DNA of 64,000 bases, taken from the NCBI RefSeq assembly GCF_000720425.1, contig NZ_JOAJ01000001.1, positions 310,001-374,000 on the forward strand. The letters are read 5' to 3'. Below, one piece after another: positions 42,512 through 51,813 of this stretch (position 1 is the first letter of the stretch; each line of letters opens with the position of its first letter). The position numbers were made by a program, and so were the translations under genes. This DNA is from Nocardia rhamnosiphila NBRC 108938. GTDB lineage: Bacteria; Actinomycetota; Actinomycetes; Mycobacteriales; Mycobacteriaceae. The notes under the pieces are model-generated. The model had not been told where the DNA came from. It was given only the letters and a program-made list of their open reading frames with translations, and did not search any database.

Positions 42512-44008
42512 ATGACGAACGCACGAGGCTGGAAGGAAACGCTCGAGGACCTGGACTGCCGCCGGGAGCGGTCGGCGGCCATGGGCGGGCCCGAGCGGGT
42601 CGCCAAACACCGGGCGAAGGGCAAGCTGACCGCGCGGGAGCGGGTCACCTATCTGCTCGATCCGGGAACGTTCCAGGAATTCGGCGCCCTGGTGGGCGGT
42701 GAGGTCGCCGCCGACGCCGTGGTCACCGGCTCGGGCCTGATCCATGGGACACCGGTCATGGTGGGCGCGGAGGACTTCACCACCATGGCGGGAACCATCG
42801 CGCCGGGCAGCAACGCCAAACGCTATCGCCTGGCCGAACTGGCCGTACGAAACAAGGTCCCGCTGGTGATGCTGCTGGAGGGCGCGGGGTTCCGGCCCGC
42901 CGGCGCGCACTACGGGCGGACCCCCACCGATCTGCTCGCCCAGGCCCGGTGTTCGGGCCGGGTGCCCGTGGTCACCGGGGTGCTCGGTGCCTCGGCCGGC
43001 CACGGCGCGCTCATCGCACCGGTATCGGATTTCGCGATCATGAGCAGGCAGGGCGCGATCTTCACCGCGGGCCCGCCGGTGGTGCGGGAGTCGACCGGCG
43101 AGGACATCAGCAAAGAGGACCTCGGCGGCCCCGGTGTGGCGGTGCCGAGCGGCCTGATCCACAATCTCGCCGACAACGACGAGGAGGCACTCGACGATAT
43201 CCGGCGGTATCTCTCCTACTTCCCGTCCAGCGCGTGGTCGTACCCGCCCGCACTGCTCTCCGACGATTCCACCGAGCCGCGGCCTACCCCGGAACTGCTG
43301 GACATCATCTCGCGGGACAACCGCAACTCCTACGACGTCCGGGCGGTGCTCGACGTGGTCTTCGATACGCCCGACTGGTTCGAAGTCCAACCCGGGTACG
43401 GCACCGCGATGGTCTGCGCCCTGGCGCATCTCGGCGGGCACCCGGTGGCGGTGGTCGCCAACCAGCCACAGGTGATCGCCGGCTCGATCGACACCGCCGC
43501 CGCCGAGAAGGCCGCCCACTTCATCTCGGTGGCGGATTCCTTCCACCTGCCGCTGGTGTTCCTCGCCGACAATCCGGGCATGCTCCCCGGCAGCGAATCC
43601 GAACGCGAAGGTGTCCTGCGTGCGGGCGCCCGGATGTTCGTCGCCCAGACCACGGCCACCACGATCAAACTGCACGTGACGCTGCGTAAGGCGTACGGGT
43701 TCGGTTCGATGGTCATGTCGCTCATCGGCTTCGACAACCAGACCGCGGCCTTCGCCTACCCCGGCGCCACCATGGGGGCGATGAGCGCGGCGGCCCTCGG
43801 CCTGGCTTCGGGCGCGGACGAGGATATCGCCGCACAGTTGCGGGAAGTGGAACTCCTGGCGTCCTACCACTCCGCCGAGCACATGGGTTTCGACGAGCTC
43901 ATCCGCCCCGAAGAAACTCGCGAAGTGTTGCTCACAGCCCTTCGTCGCGGAATCTTCGCGCGCCAAGAGGTGCCGGAACCGGTGACGCGCGCGGCAATCG
44001 TGCCGTGA
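42512..44008 (+). CDS. Acyl-CoA carboxylase carboxyltransferase subunit
   Basis: This 498-residue biotin-dependent carboxyltransferase has N- and C-halves of the crotonase fold, with MAGTIAPGSNAKRYRLAELA, GASAGHGALIAPVSDFAIM, LADNPGMLPGSESE and AYPGATMGAMSAAALGL. The first oxyanion region reads LEGAGFRPAGAHYG rather than the usual SGGARIQEG or SGGAYLP, so the acyl group may be unusual. No biotin carboxylase subunit gene is nearby; a shared AccA-type subunit encoded elsewhere would be needed. ATG at 42512 is used. A hairpin terminator follows at once. Confidence 0.87.
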   Translation: MTNARGWKETLEDLDCRRERSAAMGGPERVAKHRAKGKLTARERVTYLLDPGTFQEFGALVGGEVAADAVVTGSGLIHGTPVMVGAEDFTTMAGTIAPGSNAKRYRLAELAVRNKVPLVMLLEGAGFRPAGAHYGRTPTDLLAQARCSGRVPVVTGVLGASAGHGALIAPVSDFAIMSRQGAIFTAGPPVVRESTGEDISKEDLGGPGVAVPSGLIHNLADNDEEALDDIRRYLSYFPSSAWSYPPALLSDDSTEPRPTPELLDIISRDNRNSYDVRAVLDVVFDTPDWFEVQPGYGTAMVCALAHLGGHPVAVVANQPQVIAGSIDTAAAEKAAHFISVADSFHLPLVFLADNPGMLPGSESEREGVLRAGARMFVAQTTATTIKLHVTLRKAYGFGSMVMSLIGFDNQTAAFAYPGATMGAMSAAALGLASGADEDIAAQLREVELLASYHSAEHMGFDELIRPEETREVLLTALRRGIFARQEVPEPVTRAAIVP

Positions 44009-44373
44009 GTCGGGTGCGCTTTCCGGCCAACCACCCGGAAAGCGCGGTCGATCGTAGGGCCCTTGCTCATGGCCCCGGTCGACCGGATGGTGTCGAGGCG
44101 CGGGTCCACGTGCGACAGTTCCGGTTGCCGGTCCTACTTTGGCGTGGGCGGACAACAACGAGGATCTGGCCACCGAAACTCGCCGTCGACGGGTGAGGTG
44201 GTAGGCAGAGCACCACGATTGGGCGTGCTGTTGCCTGCACGGCGGCGTCCGGCGGCCATCTTCCGATATCGGCAATACGTAGGGAAAGAGGTACCGGAGC
44301 CGACCGATCCGCGAAGCCTCGTGGTGCCCGCGGTTCAGGAATTCACCTTCACAGGACCACCCGAGGCGTACGG
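44009..44373. other. Gap between carboxylase and MFS remnant
   Basis: Apart from the hairpin at 44016-44045, this stretch of about 365 bases has no supported gene. Its frames are arginine- and serine-rich on both strands. Confidence 0.4.
44016..44045 (+). terminator. Hairpin after carboxyltransferase
   Basis: GCGCTTTCCGG (44016-44026) pairs perfectly with CCGGAAAGCGC (44035-44045) around an 8-base loop, 8 bases after the stop. This is a likely terminator without a T-run. Confidence 0.65.
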
Positions 44374-44991
44374 TCAGGTGCTCTCTGGTAGGGGATCCGT
44401 ACGGCGGTCGGTCGGCGCCGGGGCCGCCACACGCGGATTGTTCGCGACCCGGTGGGCCGCCGCGACCGCACCCAACCCGATGAGACCCATACCGACGATC
44501 CACAGGATGGGACCGAAATCGGACCCGGTGGCGAGTAGCAGTGTCCCGCAGACCAGCGGGGCGGTCCCGCCACCGAGCACGGTGCCGATGTCCTGGCCGA
44601 AATTCGAGGCGGTGTAGCGGATGGCGGGTGGGAAGAGCTCGGCGATGAAGCCGAACCCCGGCGCCATGATCATGTTGGTGAGTACGAGGTAGGTCCCCAT
44701 GCCCGCGAACAGCAGGACGGGATGCTCGGTTTCGGACAGGAGCCAGAAGATGGGCACCGACCCCACAATGAACAGTGTGAGTACGACGGTGAGCATTCGG
44801 CGTTGCCCGAAGCGGTCCGTCAGTGCGCCGGCGAGCGGAACCCACAGTGCGCCGAACACCATCGCCGTCGCGTAAGTGATGAGGACCGTGGCCGTAGGCA
44901 GTTCCCTGTTACCGGCGAGGTAGACGCCGAACCATTGCGCGACACCCGGCGTGCCGTTCACGCCGATGGCGATACCGCCCGCGACGAGCAC
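44374..44991 (-). pseudogene. C-terminal half of an MFS symporter
   Basis: This 205-codon frame starts with GTG at 44991 and encodes about six membrane helices typical of the C-terminal half of metabolite:H+ symporters. It includes LAGALTDRFGQRRMLTVVL, the loop motif that follows helix 8, and FGFIAELFPPAIRYTASNFGQDIG near the end. Whole proteins of this group have about 12 helices and 430 residues, so the N-terminal half is missing. Upstream bases 44992-45037 leave no room for it before the SDR stop. It is most likely a deletion remnant. Confidence 0.75.
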
Positions 44992-45037
44992 GGTGCGCCA
45001 GTGCCCCCCGAGGACCGGGCTCCTTCGGGGAACAGGG

Positions 45038-45886
45038 TTACTTGCCCCAGGGAACGGCTTTGACGTACCCGCCGGCGTCGACGCGAAGCTGGCTTCCGGT
45101 GATGTAGCGGGAATCGTCGCCGGCGAGGAAGACGATCAGGTTCGATACGTCCTGGGGTTCGATATAGGGTACCGGCATCCCCTGCATCGCCGGGAACGCC
45201 GCCTCCGCCTCCGCGCGGGTGGGCGCCTCCTTGTCGGGACGGAAGACCTTGTACATCCCTTCGTTGTGCAACATATCGGTGTTCACGTTCGTCGGATGCA
45301 CCGCGTTGACCCGGATCATCCTGCGGGCCAGCTGGTTGGCCAGATCGTTGACATAGTGCGCGACGACCTGTTTGGCGAAGCTGTAGGCGGACCCGCCCGG
45401 CCCCTGTTTCGTGGAGCTGCCGAGCTGCGCCGCCAGCGATCCGGTCGCGATGATCGAGGCCCCGGATTCGAGATGCGGCAGACTCGCCTGCACCACGTTG
45501 AAGACACCGACGAGGTCGGTGTCGATGGTGTCCGACCAGGATCGGATCGTCTGGACTTCGCCCATGGGAGCGATTCCGGCATTGGCGACCACGATGTCCA
45601 GCCGTCCCAGTGCCTCGACCCCTTGCGCGACCGCGCTCCACACCGCGCTGCGCTCACGGACATCGACGATGATCGGATGCGCTCGGACGCCCTCCTTTTC
45701 GATCAGCCGGGCGGTTTCCTCGAGATCCTCCGGCCGTGCCAGCGGATAGGTATTCCCCTCGAGATCCGCGCAGATATCGAGCGCGATCACGCTCGCGCCC
45801 GCCGCGGCGAGTTCGACCGCGTGTGACCGCCCTTGCCCGCGCGCGGCGCCCGAAACCACCGCGACCTTGCCATCCAGTTTTCCCAC
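45038..45886 (-). CDS. Mycofactocin-type short-chain dehydrogenase
   Basis: This 282-residue SDR has cofactor motif GAARGQGRSHAV and an extended segment after the second strand (LDICADLEGNTYPLARPEDLEETARLIE in parts). These mark the mycofactocin-associated SDR subfamily, whose nicotinamide is bound tightly and recycled by mycofactocin. NAG, the catalytic Ser of ATGSLAA and YSFAK are present. GTG at 45886 with a GGAAGGAC site is the start; the longer frame upstream has shadow composition. It lies 49 bases after the aldehyde dehydrogenase, so alcohol and aldehyde oxidation are encoded together. Confidence 0.88.
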   Translation of the reverse strand: MGKLDGKVAVVSGAARGQGRSHAVELAAAGASVIALDICADLEGNTYPLARPEDLEETARLIEKEGVRAHPIIVDVRERSAVWSAVAQGVEALGRLDIVVANAGIAPMGEVQTIRSWSDTIDTDLVGVFNVVQASLPHLESGASIIATGSLAAQLGSSTKQGPGGSAYSFAKQVVAHYVNDLANQLARRMIRVNAVHPTNVNTDMLHNEGMYKVFRPDKEAPTRAEAEAAFPAMQGMPVPYIEPQDVSNLIVFLAGDDSRYITGSQLRVDAGGYVKAVPWGK

Positions 45887-45935
45887 CGGACCGTCCTTCC
45901 GATTGTTCTGTGCGTGTGTTCGTCTGTGCGAGTGG

Positions 45936-47477
45936 TCAGCCGTGGGCCGCCACCCGATGACCGATGGTCTTCGTCTCGAGGTACTGCTGGAAGCCCTCCA
46001 GGCCGCACTGCCGGCCCACACCGCTGTTCTTGTAGCCGCCGAACGGGGCGTCGGCGCCGTAGTACATCCCGCCGTTGACCCCGACGGCCCCGGCCCGGAT
46101 CCGACGCGCGATACCCATCCCGCGGTCGGCCGAGGCGGACAGCACCGCGCCGGCGAGACCGTATTCGCTGTCGTTGGCGAGGCGTACCGCCTCGTCGTCG
46201 TCGGAGAACGGGGTCATCACCAGCACCGGACCGAAGATCTCCGCCCGCGCGATGGGCAGGCTCGAGTCCTCGCAGACGAATACGGTCGGCTCGACGTAGT
46301 GGCCGTCGGCCAGATGGGGCGGCAGGTCTTTCGGCGTACCGCCGCCGACGACCAGGCGGGCGCCGTCGCGGACCGCCCGGTCGTAGGCGTCGAGCACTTT
46401 GGTGCGCTGCGCCGCGCTGATCAACGGCCCGACCATGGTTTCCGGCAGCGCCGGATCGCCCACGGGTACCGCCTGGAATGCCGCCGCGACACCGCTGATC
46501 ATCTCGTCGAAAATCGACCGATGCACCAGCATGCGGCTCGTCGCGGCGCAGGCCTGCCCGGCGTGTACGCAGACACCGGCCGCGCTGCGCAGCGCGGCCC
46601 GGGGATCGGCGTCCGCGCAGACGATGAGCGCGGATTTGCCGCCCAGCTCGAGGAAAGTCCGCTTTATGGTGTCCGCGCCCCGGCGCATGAGTATGCGGCC
46701 GACCGCGGTCGAACCTGTGAACGAGATGAGATCGACGCGCGGATCGGTGGCCAGCAGTTCGGCCACCTCGTTCGATGGGGTGGGGACGACATTCACCACA
46801 CCGGCGGGGAAATCGGTGCGCTCGGCGATGAGCCGCCCGAGCCGGGTCGCGTTCCATGGGGTGTTCGGGTCCGGTTTCAACACCACCGTATTGCCCGCGG
46901 CCAGCGCGGGGCCCAATTTGTTGAGTACGACCTCGACCGGGAAGTTCGACGGGCAGATCGCGGCAACCACACCCACCGGCTCCTGGACGACCGTGCGTAC
47001 GTTGCGGTCGCCGAACAGGCCACCACCGGAGAGTTCACGTTCCCAGTGGAATTCGTCGATCAAGCCTGCCGGGTAGCGCAGTGCTTCGGCCAGCGGCCAG
47101 TCCAATTGGGCGATCCGGGTGGTGGCGATCGGACAGCCGACCTCGGCCACCAGTTCCTCGCGCAGGAATTCGCTGTCGGCCTCGAGCGCCTGCTGTAGTT
47201 GTTCCAGGCAGCGCCGCCGCAGCGCCCGGTTCGTGGACCAGTCGGTCTCGTCGAAGGCATGCCGGGCCGCGGCGATCGCGCGCAGCATATCCGCGGCGCC
47301 CGCCGCGGCGGTACTGCCGAGGACCTGTCCGGTGGCCGGACTGACATTGTCGAATGTTTCGCCCGAGGCGGCCGCGACCAGCTCCGCCCCGATGAGCATA
47401 CGGAATTCGCGGCGTTCGCCTGCCCGGCGACCCAGTGCCGTACTGGGGGCAGCGTCCTGCCCGTCGACCTCGCTCAC
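45936..47477 (-). CDS. Aldehyde dehydrogenase
   Basis: This 513-residue aldehyde dehydrogenase has the oxyanion Asn178 (CPSNFP), general base Glu277 (LELGGKSA), nucleophile Cys310 (HAGQACAATSR), and the NAD-binding region GNTVVLKPDP and FTGSTAVG. GTG at 47477 with an AGGAGG site is preferred over ATG at 47504. With the SDR it forms a divergent unit opposite the Mce importer, and both directions share the phased repeats at 47522-47711. It probably oxidises an aldehyde derived from the imported substrate to an acid. Confidence 0.9.
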   Translation of the reverse strand: MSEVDGQDAAPSTALGRRAGERREFRMLIGAELVAAASGETFDNVSPATGQVLGSTAAAGAADMLRAIAAARHAFDETDWSTNRALRRRCLEQLQQALEADSEFLREELVAEVGCPIATTRIAQLDWPLAEALRYPAGLIDEFHWERELSGGGLFGDRNVRTVVQEPVGVVAAICPSNFPVEVVLNKLGPALAAGNTVVLKPDPNTPWNATRLGRLIAERTDFPAGVVNVVPTPSNEVAELLATDPRVDLISFTGSTAVGRILMRRGADTIKRTFLELGGKSALIVCADADPRAALRSAAGVCVHAGQACAATSRMLVHRSIFDEMISGVAAAFQAVPVGDPALPETMVGPLISAAQRTKVLDAYDRAVRDGARLVVGGGTPKDLPPHLADGHYVEPTVFVCEDSSLPIARAEIFGPVLVMTPFSDDDEAVRLANDSEYGLAGAVLSASADRGMGIARRIRAGAVGVNGGMYYGADAPFGGYKNSGVGRQCGLEGFQQYLETKTIGHRVAAHG

Positions 47478-47521
47478 ATCTTCCTCCTGCCCCGCGGCAC
47501 CCAACGCCGACGAGTTTTCTT

Positions 47522-47551
47522 ACCGTATCAGTAACAGTATTAATTACGGTA
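47522..47551. promoter_or_regulatory. Three phased ACNGTA repeats, aldehyde dehydrogenase side
   Basis: ACCGTA (47522), ACAGTA (47534) and ACGGTA (47546) are exactly 12 bases apart, 45 bases upstream of the aldehyde dehydrogenase start. TACCGTA and TACGGTA at the ends are exact inverted copies. Confidence 0.65.
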
Positions 47552-47693
47552 TAGCCACCTTGTTGCGTCCCCCTCGGCGGATTCCTAGGATGGAAGCTCC
47601 TCTACCAGCGAATTCGATGCGGGGCCCGCTCGATGTCGAGCCGTTTGCGCCGTTTGCTCTCCTGTTTCCGGAGCAGACTCTATAGTCTCAGTA

Positions 47694-47711
47694 ACTGTAA
47701 AACATACAGTA
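47694..47711. promoter_or_regulatory. Phased ACNGTA repeats, Mce side
   Basis: ACTGTA (47694) and ACAGTA (47706) are 12 bases apart, and together they also form a palindrome, ACTGTA-N5-TACAGT. The site lies 46 bases upstream of yrbEA in an AT-rich pocket. It is the most symmetrical member of the set. Confidence 0.65.
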
Positions 47712-47756
47712 GGTCTTGTTCGCCGCCGTGGTGCGCTGATTGGAGACGTTCGGCAG

Positions 47757-48659
47757 ATGATGATCCGCGTGGGTTTCCGGGCACCGGCCGACGGTCCCGC
47801 AGGACGACCCGACGGTGCCGTGCCCGGTACCGAGCCGGCCTCGCGGCAGGTGGCCGCGTGGTCCCGCGGATATATCGAGCGGCATCCGGCGACCGCGCTC
47901 GCGACAGTGGGTAATCAATTCCTGCTCGGCGTACGGACGATTCAGTACCTGTTCGCGGATCTGGTGGCGGGCCGGCTGGCCTTCGGGGAAACCGTTCGCC
48001 AGTCCGCGTTCATGGCGTCGGCCGCCGTGGTGCCCACGATCTTCGTCTCGCTGCCGATCGGTGTCACCCTCTCCATTCAGTTCGGCTTGCTGGCCGGCCA
48101 GGTGGGTGCCACCTCGCTGGCGGGTGCGGCGAGCGGACTGGCGGTCATCAGGCAGGGCGCGCCCATGGTCGCGGCGCTGCTGATGGCGGCCGCCGTGGGC
48201 TCGGCCATCTGCGCCGACCTCGGCTCCCGCAAGATCCGCGAGGAGCTGGATGCCATGGAGATCATGGGCGTTTCGGTGGTCCGCCGGTTGGTGGTGCCGC
48301 GGTTCATCGCGGCCATTCTCATCGGGGTATCGCTCACCGGAGTGGTGTGCTTCGTGGGGTATGTCGCGGGCTTCATCTTCAACGTCGTGGCGCAAGGCGG
48401 CGCGCCCGGCAGCTTCGTGGCCACCTTCGCCTCCTTCGCGACCGTGAGCGATCTCGTGCTCACACTGATCAAGGCCGTGGTCTACGGCGCGATCGTCGCC
48501 GTGGTCGCCTGTGAGAAAGGTTTGAACACCCAGGGTGGGCCCGCCGGTGTGGCGAACGCGGTGAATTCCACCGTGGTCAGCTCGATTCTGCTGCTCATGA
48601 TCGTCAATGTCGTTTTCACGCAGCTGTCCATGCTGTTGTTTCCCAGGCAGGGTCTGTAA
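47757..48659 (+). CDS. yrbEA: YrbE-A permease of Mce importer
   Basis: This 300-residue MlaE-family permease has five to six membrane helices. The conserved MlaE stretch SAICADLGSRKIREELDAMEIMGVSVVRRLVVPRFIA, read in segments, forms the coupling helix that meets the MceG/MlaF ATPase. A short helix precedes the first membrane segment, as in other YrbE proteins. It opens the eight-gene Mce operon. Its stop overlaps the yrbEB start (TAATG). The ATPase MceG is not encoded in this window and would be supplied in trans, as is usual. Confidence 0.93.
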   Translation: MMIRVGFRAPADGPAGRPDGAVPGTEPASRQVAAWSRGYIERHPATALATVGNQFLLGVRTIQYLFADLVAGRLAFGETVRQSAFMASAAVVPTIFVSLPIGVTLSIQFGLLAGQVGATSLAGAASGLAVIRQGAPMVAALLMAAAVGSAICADLGSRKIREELDAMEIMGVSVVRRLVVPRFIAAILIGVSLTGVVCFVGYVAGFIFNVVAQGGAPGSFVATFASFATVSDLVLTLIKAVVYGAIVAVVACEKGLNTQGGPAGVANAVNSTVVSSILLLMIVNVVFTQLSMLLFPRQGL

Positions 48660-49513
48660 TGGCGTCACGGTATCACCCGGCCGGAACCCGCAGTCTGATA
48701 AAGGGTTCCACCGAGTTCGCGCGGGTGGTGGCCCGGCTCGGACATATGCTCACCTTCTTCTTCCGGGCGATTGCCGGGATTCCGGTGATGTTGCGGTATT
48801 ACCGTGGCGAATTCACCCGTGTCCTCTCCGATATCGTCTGGGGAAATGGTTCGATAGTCGTCGGCGGCGGCACGGCCGGAGTGATCATCGTGCTCGGCGC
48901 CGCCGGTGGCGCCATCGTCGGGCTCGAGGGCTACAACGCGCTGCACCTACTGGGTATGGAGCCGGCCGTCGGGCTGATCTCGTCCACCGCCTCCACCCGT
49001 GAACTCGCACCCATCATGGCGTCGCTGGCCTTCGCATCGCAGGCCGGGTGCCGGTTCACCGCGCAACTCGGGGCCATGGGTATCGCCGAGGAGATCGACG
49101 CCATGGAGTCGATGGCCATTCGCTCGATCGCCTATTTGGTGAGCACCAGATTATTTGCCGCGGTGATCGCCATCGTCCCGCTCTTCCTGGTGTGTCTCGC
49201 GGTGAACTACATCGCCGTCGAAGTGGTGGTGGCAGCCTCCGGCGGCCTGTCGAGTGGTACCTATCAGCATTACTTCCAATTGGTTCTCACCGGCCCGGAT
49301 ATCGTCTACTCGCTGCTGAAGGCCGTGGTTTTCGTCGCGCTCACCACCACGGTCCAGTGCTACTACGGGTTCTATGCCGCCGGGGGCCCGCAGGGAGTCG
49401 GAATCGCTGCCGGCCGGGCAATGCGTGCCTCGATATCGGTGATGATCGTGGTGAATCTGCTGCTGACCGTCGCCTTCTGGGGTATTGGAACCAGCGCCCG
49501 GCTGGGTGGGTGA
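48659..49513 (+). CDS. yrbEB: YrbE-B permease of Mce importer
   Basis: This 284-residue second MlaE-family permease carries CRFTAQLGAMGIAEEIDAMESMAI as the conserved coupling segment, and RSIAYLVSTRLFAAVIAIVPLFLV follows it. YrbEA and YrbEB form the heterodimeric membrane channel to which the Mce hexamer docks. It overlaps yrbEA by one base and lies 9 bases before mceA. The sequence shows no irregularity. Confidence 0.93.
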   Translation: MASRYHPAGTRSLIKGSTEFARVVARLGHMLTFFFRAIAGIPVMLRYYRGEFTRVLSDIVWGNGSIVVGGGTAGVIIVLGAAGGAIVGLEGYNALHLLGMEPAVGLISSTASTRELAPIMASLAFASQAGCRFTAQLGAMGIAEEIDAMESMAIRSIAYLVSTRLFAAVIAIVPLFLVCLAVNYIAVEVVVAASGGLSSGTYQHYFQLVLTGPDIVYSLLKAVVFVALTTTVQCYYGFYAAGGPQGVGIAAGRAMRASISVMIVVNLLLTVAFWGIGTSARLGG

Positions 49514-49522
49514 GGGGCGCCG

Positions 49523-50779
49523 ATGCTGTTCGACAAAGACGGCCGCGGGCCGTCCCTGTTCTCCTTGGTCCTGCGCGGGATCCTGCTCATCGCGCTGGCG
49601 GTGCTCTTCGTCGGTGGGGTGCTCATGAAATCCGCCGGACGTTTCGACAGCCGCGCCGAAGTGGTGGCGCTGCTCGATCAGGTGGGTGACGGATTGCCAC
49701 CGCGCTCGGACGTGAAATACCAGGGAGTGCTGGTGGGTACGGTCGCCGATGTGGCGCCGCCGGTGGACGGCGGGCCCACGCGGGTGCGGCTGGAACTGGA
49801 CCCCCACCACCTCGCCGACATCCCCCGGACGGTGACCGTCCGGGTGGTGCCGAGCAACCTGTTCGCTGTGTCCTCGGTCCAGTTGGTCGACAACGGGCCC
49901 GCGCCGGGCCTGGTCCCCGGGACCGAGATAGTGCAGGACAGCAGCCTGTCGACGATCCAGTTCCAGACCGCGTTGACGAAACTGCGCGATATCGTGGCGG
50001 CGTCCGCCCGGATCGGCAGCAGTGACACCGTCGGCGTGCTCGCGGCGGTGGCCGGGGCCACCGACCGGCGGGGCGGCGATATTGTGCGGGCCGGTGCGCA
50101 ACTGGACCGGATCACCAGGGAACTGTCGGCGCTCATCGCGCCGCCCGGTCAGCCCTCCACCCTGACCGCGCTGGCCGATTCCGTTCGCGGGCTCGCGAAC
50201 ACCGCACCGGAACTACTGGACGCCCTCAACCACGCCATCGCACCCTTGCGCACGGCCGTGGAGCAGGAAGACCGGTTGATCGCGCTGCTGACCGCGGGCG
50301 GGCAGACACTCACCCGGATCGGCAACGGATTCGACAACCACACCGACCAGCTGGTGACCATCACCGACCAATTCACTCCCGTGCTCGAGGTATTCGCCGC
50401 CGGCGGTCCCGCCTTCACGCCGATCGTCGGACGGATCAAACGGCTTTCGGATATCTGGTTCGCCGAGTTCTGGAACGAGCAGACCCAGATCGGGACGGGC
50501 AAATTCCAGATCCGCCTGTCACCGGACACCCCGTACACCCGCGCCGACTGCCCCCGCTACGGCGAACTCGCCGGACCCAGTTGCGCGACCGCGCCGGTCG
50601 AGCCCACCGTGGCGCCGCTCCCGCCGGTACTCGACCCGCGGTCCATGCCCCGGCCCGCCCTGCCACCGGAGGTGATGGCGGTGATCGACCGGGTGCTGCG
50701 CGGCGACGGGAACGCCGCCGAACTGGTGCTGTCGCACCTGCTCACCAACGGCCCCCCACCCGCTGGAGGTGCCCGATGA
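49523..50779 (+). CDS. mceA: Mce protein A
   Basis: This 418-residue protein has one N-terminal membrane helix (about residues 14-34), an MCE domain at about 38-117 (FDSRAEVVALLDQVGDGLPPRSDVKYQGVLVGTVADV in parts), and a long helical region that builds the channel needle. A proline-rich C-terminal tail ends the protein. Its position right after yrbEB makes it the A subunit. The six different Mce proteins assemble as a hetero-hexamer that carries lipids or sterol-like molecules across the cell envelope. Confidence 0.92.
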   Translation: MLFDKDGRGPSLFSLVLRGILLIALAVLFVGGVLMKSAGRFDSRAEVVALLDQVGDGLPPRSDVKYQGVLVGTVADVAPPVDGGPTRVRLELDPHHLADIPRTVTVRVVPSNLFAVSSVQLVDNGPAPGLVPGTEIVQDSSLSTIQFQTALTKLRDIVAASARIGSSDTVGVLAAVAGATDRRGGDIVRAGAQLDRITRELSALIAPPGQPSTLTALADSVRGLANTAPELLDALNHAIAPLRTAVEQEDRLIALLTAGGQTLTRIGNGFDNHTDQLVTITDQFTPVLEVFAAGGPAFTPIVGRIKRLSDIWFAEFWNEQTQIGTGKFQIRLSPDTPYTRADCPRYGELAGPSCATAPVEPTVAPLPPVLDPRSMPRPALPPEVMAVIDRVLRGDGNAAELVLSHLLTNGPPPAGGAR

Positions 50780-51813
50780 CCGCTCGACGGACCATCGCCG
50801 GACTGAGCCTGTTCCTGGTGCTCGCGTTCGCCCTCATCTGGATGACCTTCGTAACACTGCATCGCGGGGTCGACGGGTCGACGAAATCCTACGAGGCGAT
50901 CTTCACCGACGTCACCGGTTTGCGCGTCGGTGACGATGTGCGGATGGCCGGGATCCGGGTGGGACGCGTGGACGGGGTCGAACTGGACGGCACCCTGGCG
51001 CGCGTCCGCTTCCGCGTTCAATCCGATCAGCGCCTCTACGGTGATACGGCCGCCGCGATCACCTACCAGAACGTGATCGGCCAGCGATATCTCGGTTTGT
51101 CCCGGAAGGGCGAGGATTCCGCCGCGGAATTATCCGACGGGGCCGAGATCCCGGTGGACCGCACCGAACCGTCGTTCGATCTGTCCACCTTGCTCAACGG
51201 TTTCGAGCCGTTGTTCGGCGGGCTCGACCCCGCCCAGGTCGACAACCTCACCGGCGCGTTGATCAAGGCGCTGCAGGGTGACGCCGGTTCGCTGGCCGTA
51301 CTCGTCCAGCAACTATCGATGCTCGCGCAGACGATCACGGGCCCCGACCAGGTTCTGGGTTCGGTGATCGCGAACCTGAATCAGGTGATCGGCGGTTTGG
51401 CGGCGCGCAGCGGCGATTTCAGCTCCTTGATCACCCGGACCCGGACGATCGTCGACGGCCTGGCCCGCCACCGCGACGAAATACTCACCACACTGACCGA
51501 CACGTCGGTGGTCGCCGACCGGATGGCGACGGTGCTCGAGCAGGATCGGCCGGCGCTCGACGAGATGCTCGCGCGCGAACCGGGTTTCACCCGGCATTTC
51601 GAGGAGAACAAAGACCAGTTCGCCTACCTGGGCTTCAACATCCCGGCGCTGATGAAAGGAATGGCCCGGGCCGGCCAGGAGGGCCCGTATCTCAACGTGT
51701 ATCTCTGCAATCTCGGTTTCACCGCGGTACCCGCGCTGTCGGATCTGATCCCGGCTGTTGTCGCGATGGCCACCCCCGGGGGAACCGCCCGGCAATCACC
51801 GATCTGTAGGTGA
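50776..51813 (+). CDS. mceB: Mce protein B
   Basis: This 345-residue protein has an N-terminal membrane helix at about residues 8-27, an MCE domain at about 38-115 (YEAIFTDVTGLRVGDDVRMAGIRVGRV in parts) and a helical region to the end. A conserved terminal region has two cysteines (LNVYLCNLGF and SPICR). ATG at 50776 overlaps the mceA stop by 4 bases. Conserved C-terminal cysteines are typical for the B and C subunits. Confidence 0.92.
   Translation: MTARRTIAGLSLFLVLAFALIWMTFVTLHRGVDGSTKSYEAIFTDVTGLRVGDDVRMAGIRVGRVDGVELDGTLARVRFRVQSDQRLYGDTAAAITYQNVIGQRYLGLSRKGEDSAAELSDGAEIPVDRTEPSFDLSTLLNGFEPLFGGLDPAQVDNLTGALIKALQGDAGSLAVLVQQLSMLAQTITGPDQVLGSVIANLNQVIGGLAARSGDFSSLITRTRTIVDGLARHRDEILTTLTDTSVVADRMATVLEQDRPALDEMLAREPGFTRHFEENKDQFAYLGFNIPALMKGMARAGQEGPYLNVYLCNLGFTAVPALSDLIPAVVAMATPGGTARQSPICR

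Noticed and set aside
42404..44845. An 813-codon minus-strand frame.
   Set aside because: It is the mirror frame of the carboxyltransferase gene, rich in His, Arg and Gly, with no family resemblance.
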